Assembly (NCBI RefSeq): GCF_964340395.1
Contig: NC_135559.1
Coordinates: forward strand, 5,876,001 to 5,940,000
DNA from: Glandiceps talaboti
Lineage: Eukaryota > Hemichordata > Enteropneusta > Spengelidae
DNA length: 64,000 nt
Direction: 5' to 3'
Part shown: piece by piece, positions 63,901-64,000 of the stretch
How the letters are laid out: every line of letters begins with the position of its first letter
Numbering within the stretch: the stretch's first letter is position 1
Notes under the pieces: model-generated
Seen by the model: the letters and a program-made list of their open reading frames with translations, nothing else
What the model was told of the DNA's origin: nothing
Databases searched by the model: none
Made by a program: the position numbers and the translations under genes

Positions 63901-64000
63901 AGACTCACTCTCTGAGACTGGGTGGATTGATGATAATGAGTCATGCTATTGGTTTAGCCCACCCGGTATGTGCATGACGTTCTTTGAAGCTGCTTGCCAC
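60091..64000 (+). CDS. Secreted protein with unknown ectodomain and C-type lectin domain (3' partial)
   Basis: Exons: 60091-60196, 61218-61910 and 63885 to beyond the window. All introns are phase 1. Exon 1 encodes a signal peptide (MAVRTGWLLMLYFHIIALVT). Exon 2 encodes residues 36-265: a basic SRERRQ segment at 51-56 that looks like a furin-type site, then a region that I do not recognise. In it two Cys-pair segments, VQGSCCVID at about 89-96 and FTSSCCVIS at about 131-139, stand 43 residues apart with Trp-x-x-Pro before each, which suggests an internal duplication. Further Cys (PCNNAR, VCGWDSSPMIGNC) suggest an extracellular fold. Exon 3 begins DRACQLDS and reads WIDDNESCYWFSP then MTFFEAACH, the start of a long-form C-type lectin domain (Cys pair, CY-F and TF-EA-C pattern). 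The window ends inside that domain. Ligand and calcium residues are not visible. A role in recognition or adhesion is only an inference from the lectin family. Confidence 0.75.
60421..60620 (+). mobile_element. Probable tRNA-derived SINE
   Basis: ATGACCAAGTGGTTAAAAAC resembles the Leu/Ser-type tRNA start (A box, GGCCGAGTGGTTAAGG). It is followed 35 bases later by GGTCGAAATTTGACC, a B-box-like GGTTCGANTCC with one change. The head is followed by about 130 bases of unrelated body (GAGGAAAGCAGGTTTTGCCT). It lies in intron 1 of the lectin gene. It cannot fold as a full tRNA. Confidence 0.5.
60914..60961. repeat. (ACAG)n microsatellite
   Basis: Twelve ACAG units in intron 1 of the lectin gene. 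Confidence 0.97.
63143..63830 (+). repeat. 36-bp minisatellite, about 19 copies
   Basis: Unit CCACTCTAACCATTGACTAT followed by CATGACTCCAAGCCAG, with substitutions and a few indels (for example a 4-base TAAC insertion near 63447). It lies in intron 2 of the lectin gene and ends 55 bases before the exon 3 acceptor. Because the period is a multiple of three, 63469-63846 reads openly as a 12-residue repeat (KPTTLTIDYHDS). The frame breaks further upstream, so I regard it as non-coding. Confidence 0.92.

Overview
This is a stretch of animal nuclear genome. Its genes are split by GT-AG introns, 3' ends carry AATAAA signals, and microsatellites, minisatellites and remnants of transposons are dense. 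The compact, intron-rich gene structure, tandem ST6Gal-type sialyltransferases, a secreted C-type lectin protein and a histone stem-loop of sea-urchin style suggest an invertebrate, most likely a non-vertebrate deuterostome such as a lancelet or hemichordate. The species is an inference; nothing seen here fixes it.

Layout. (1) 478-14236, plus strand: the last 22 coding exons of a USP9X / fat-facets deubiquitinase, including the whole catalytic domain and C-terminal tail, with a 3' UTR to about 16.25 kb. Its upstream exons lie outside the window. (2) 19642-22728 and 27605-30953, minus strand: two head-to-tail ST6Gal-like sialyltransferase genes with the same three intron positions and phases, so tandem paralogues. 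The upstream one ends in an unusual Arg/Pro-rich tail. (3) 31-44 kb: no confident host gene. It holds a decayed non-LTR retrotransposon, an orphan histone-type 3' stem-loop, a 163-bp-arm inverted repeat, a hairpin element and a 36-bp minisatellite carrying CACGTG boxes. (4) 44394-45302, minus strand: a single-coding-exon C2H2 zinc-finger gene. (5) 45.3-60 kb: gene-poor, with (CCA)n, (TATG)n, (CT)n and several minisatellites plus a MITE-like element. (6) 60091-64000, plus strand: the start of a secreted protein with an unrecognised ectodomain of about 230 residues followed by the beginning of a C-type lectin domain. It is cut by the window end.

The genes do not form one pathway. The sialyltransferases (glycan capping in the Golgi) and the lectin (possible glycan binding outside the cell) touch the same chemistry, but nothing in the sequence links them. 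The most distinctive observations are the exon-edge tandem duplications inside USP9X introns, the orphan histone stem-loop, the long palindrome at 40 kb, the Arg/Pro tail on one sialyltransferase, and the lectin gene's duplicated CC-motif ectodomain.
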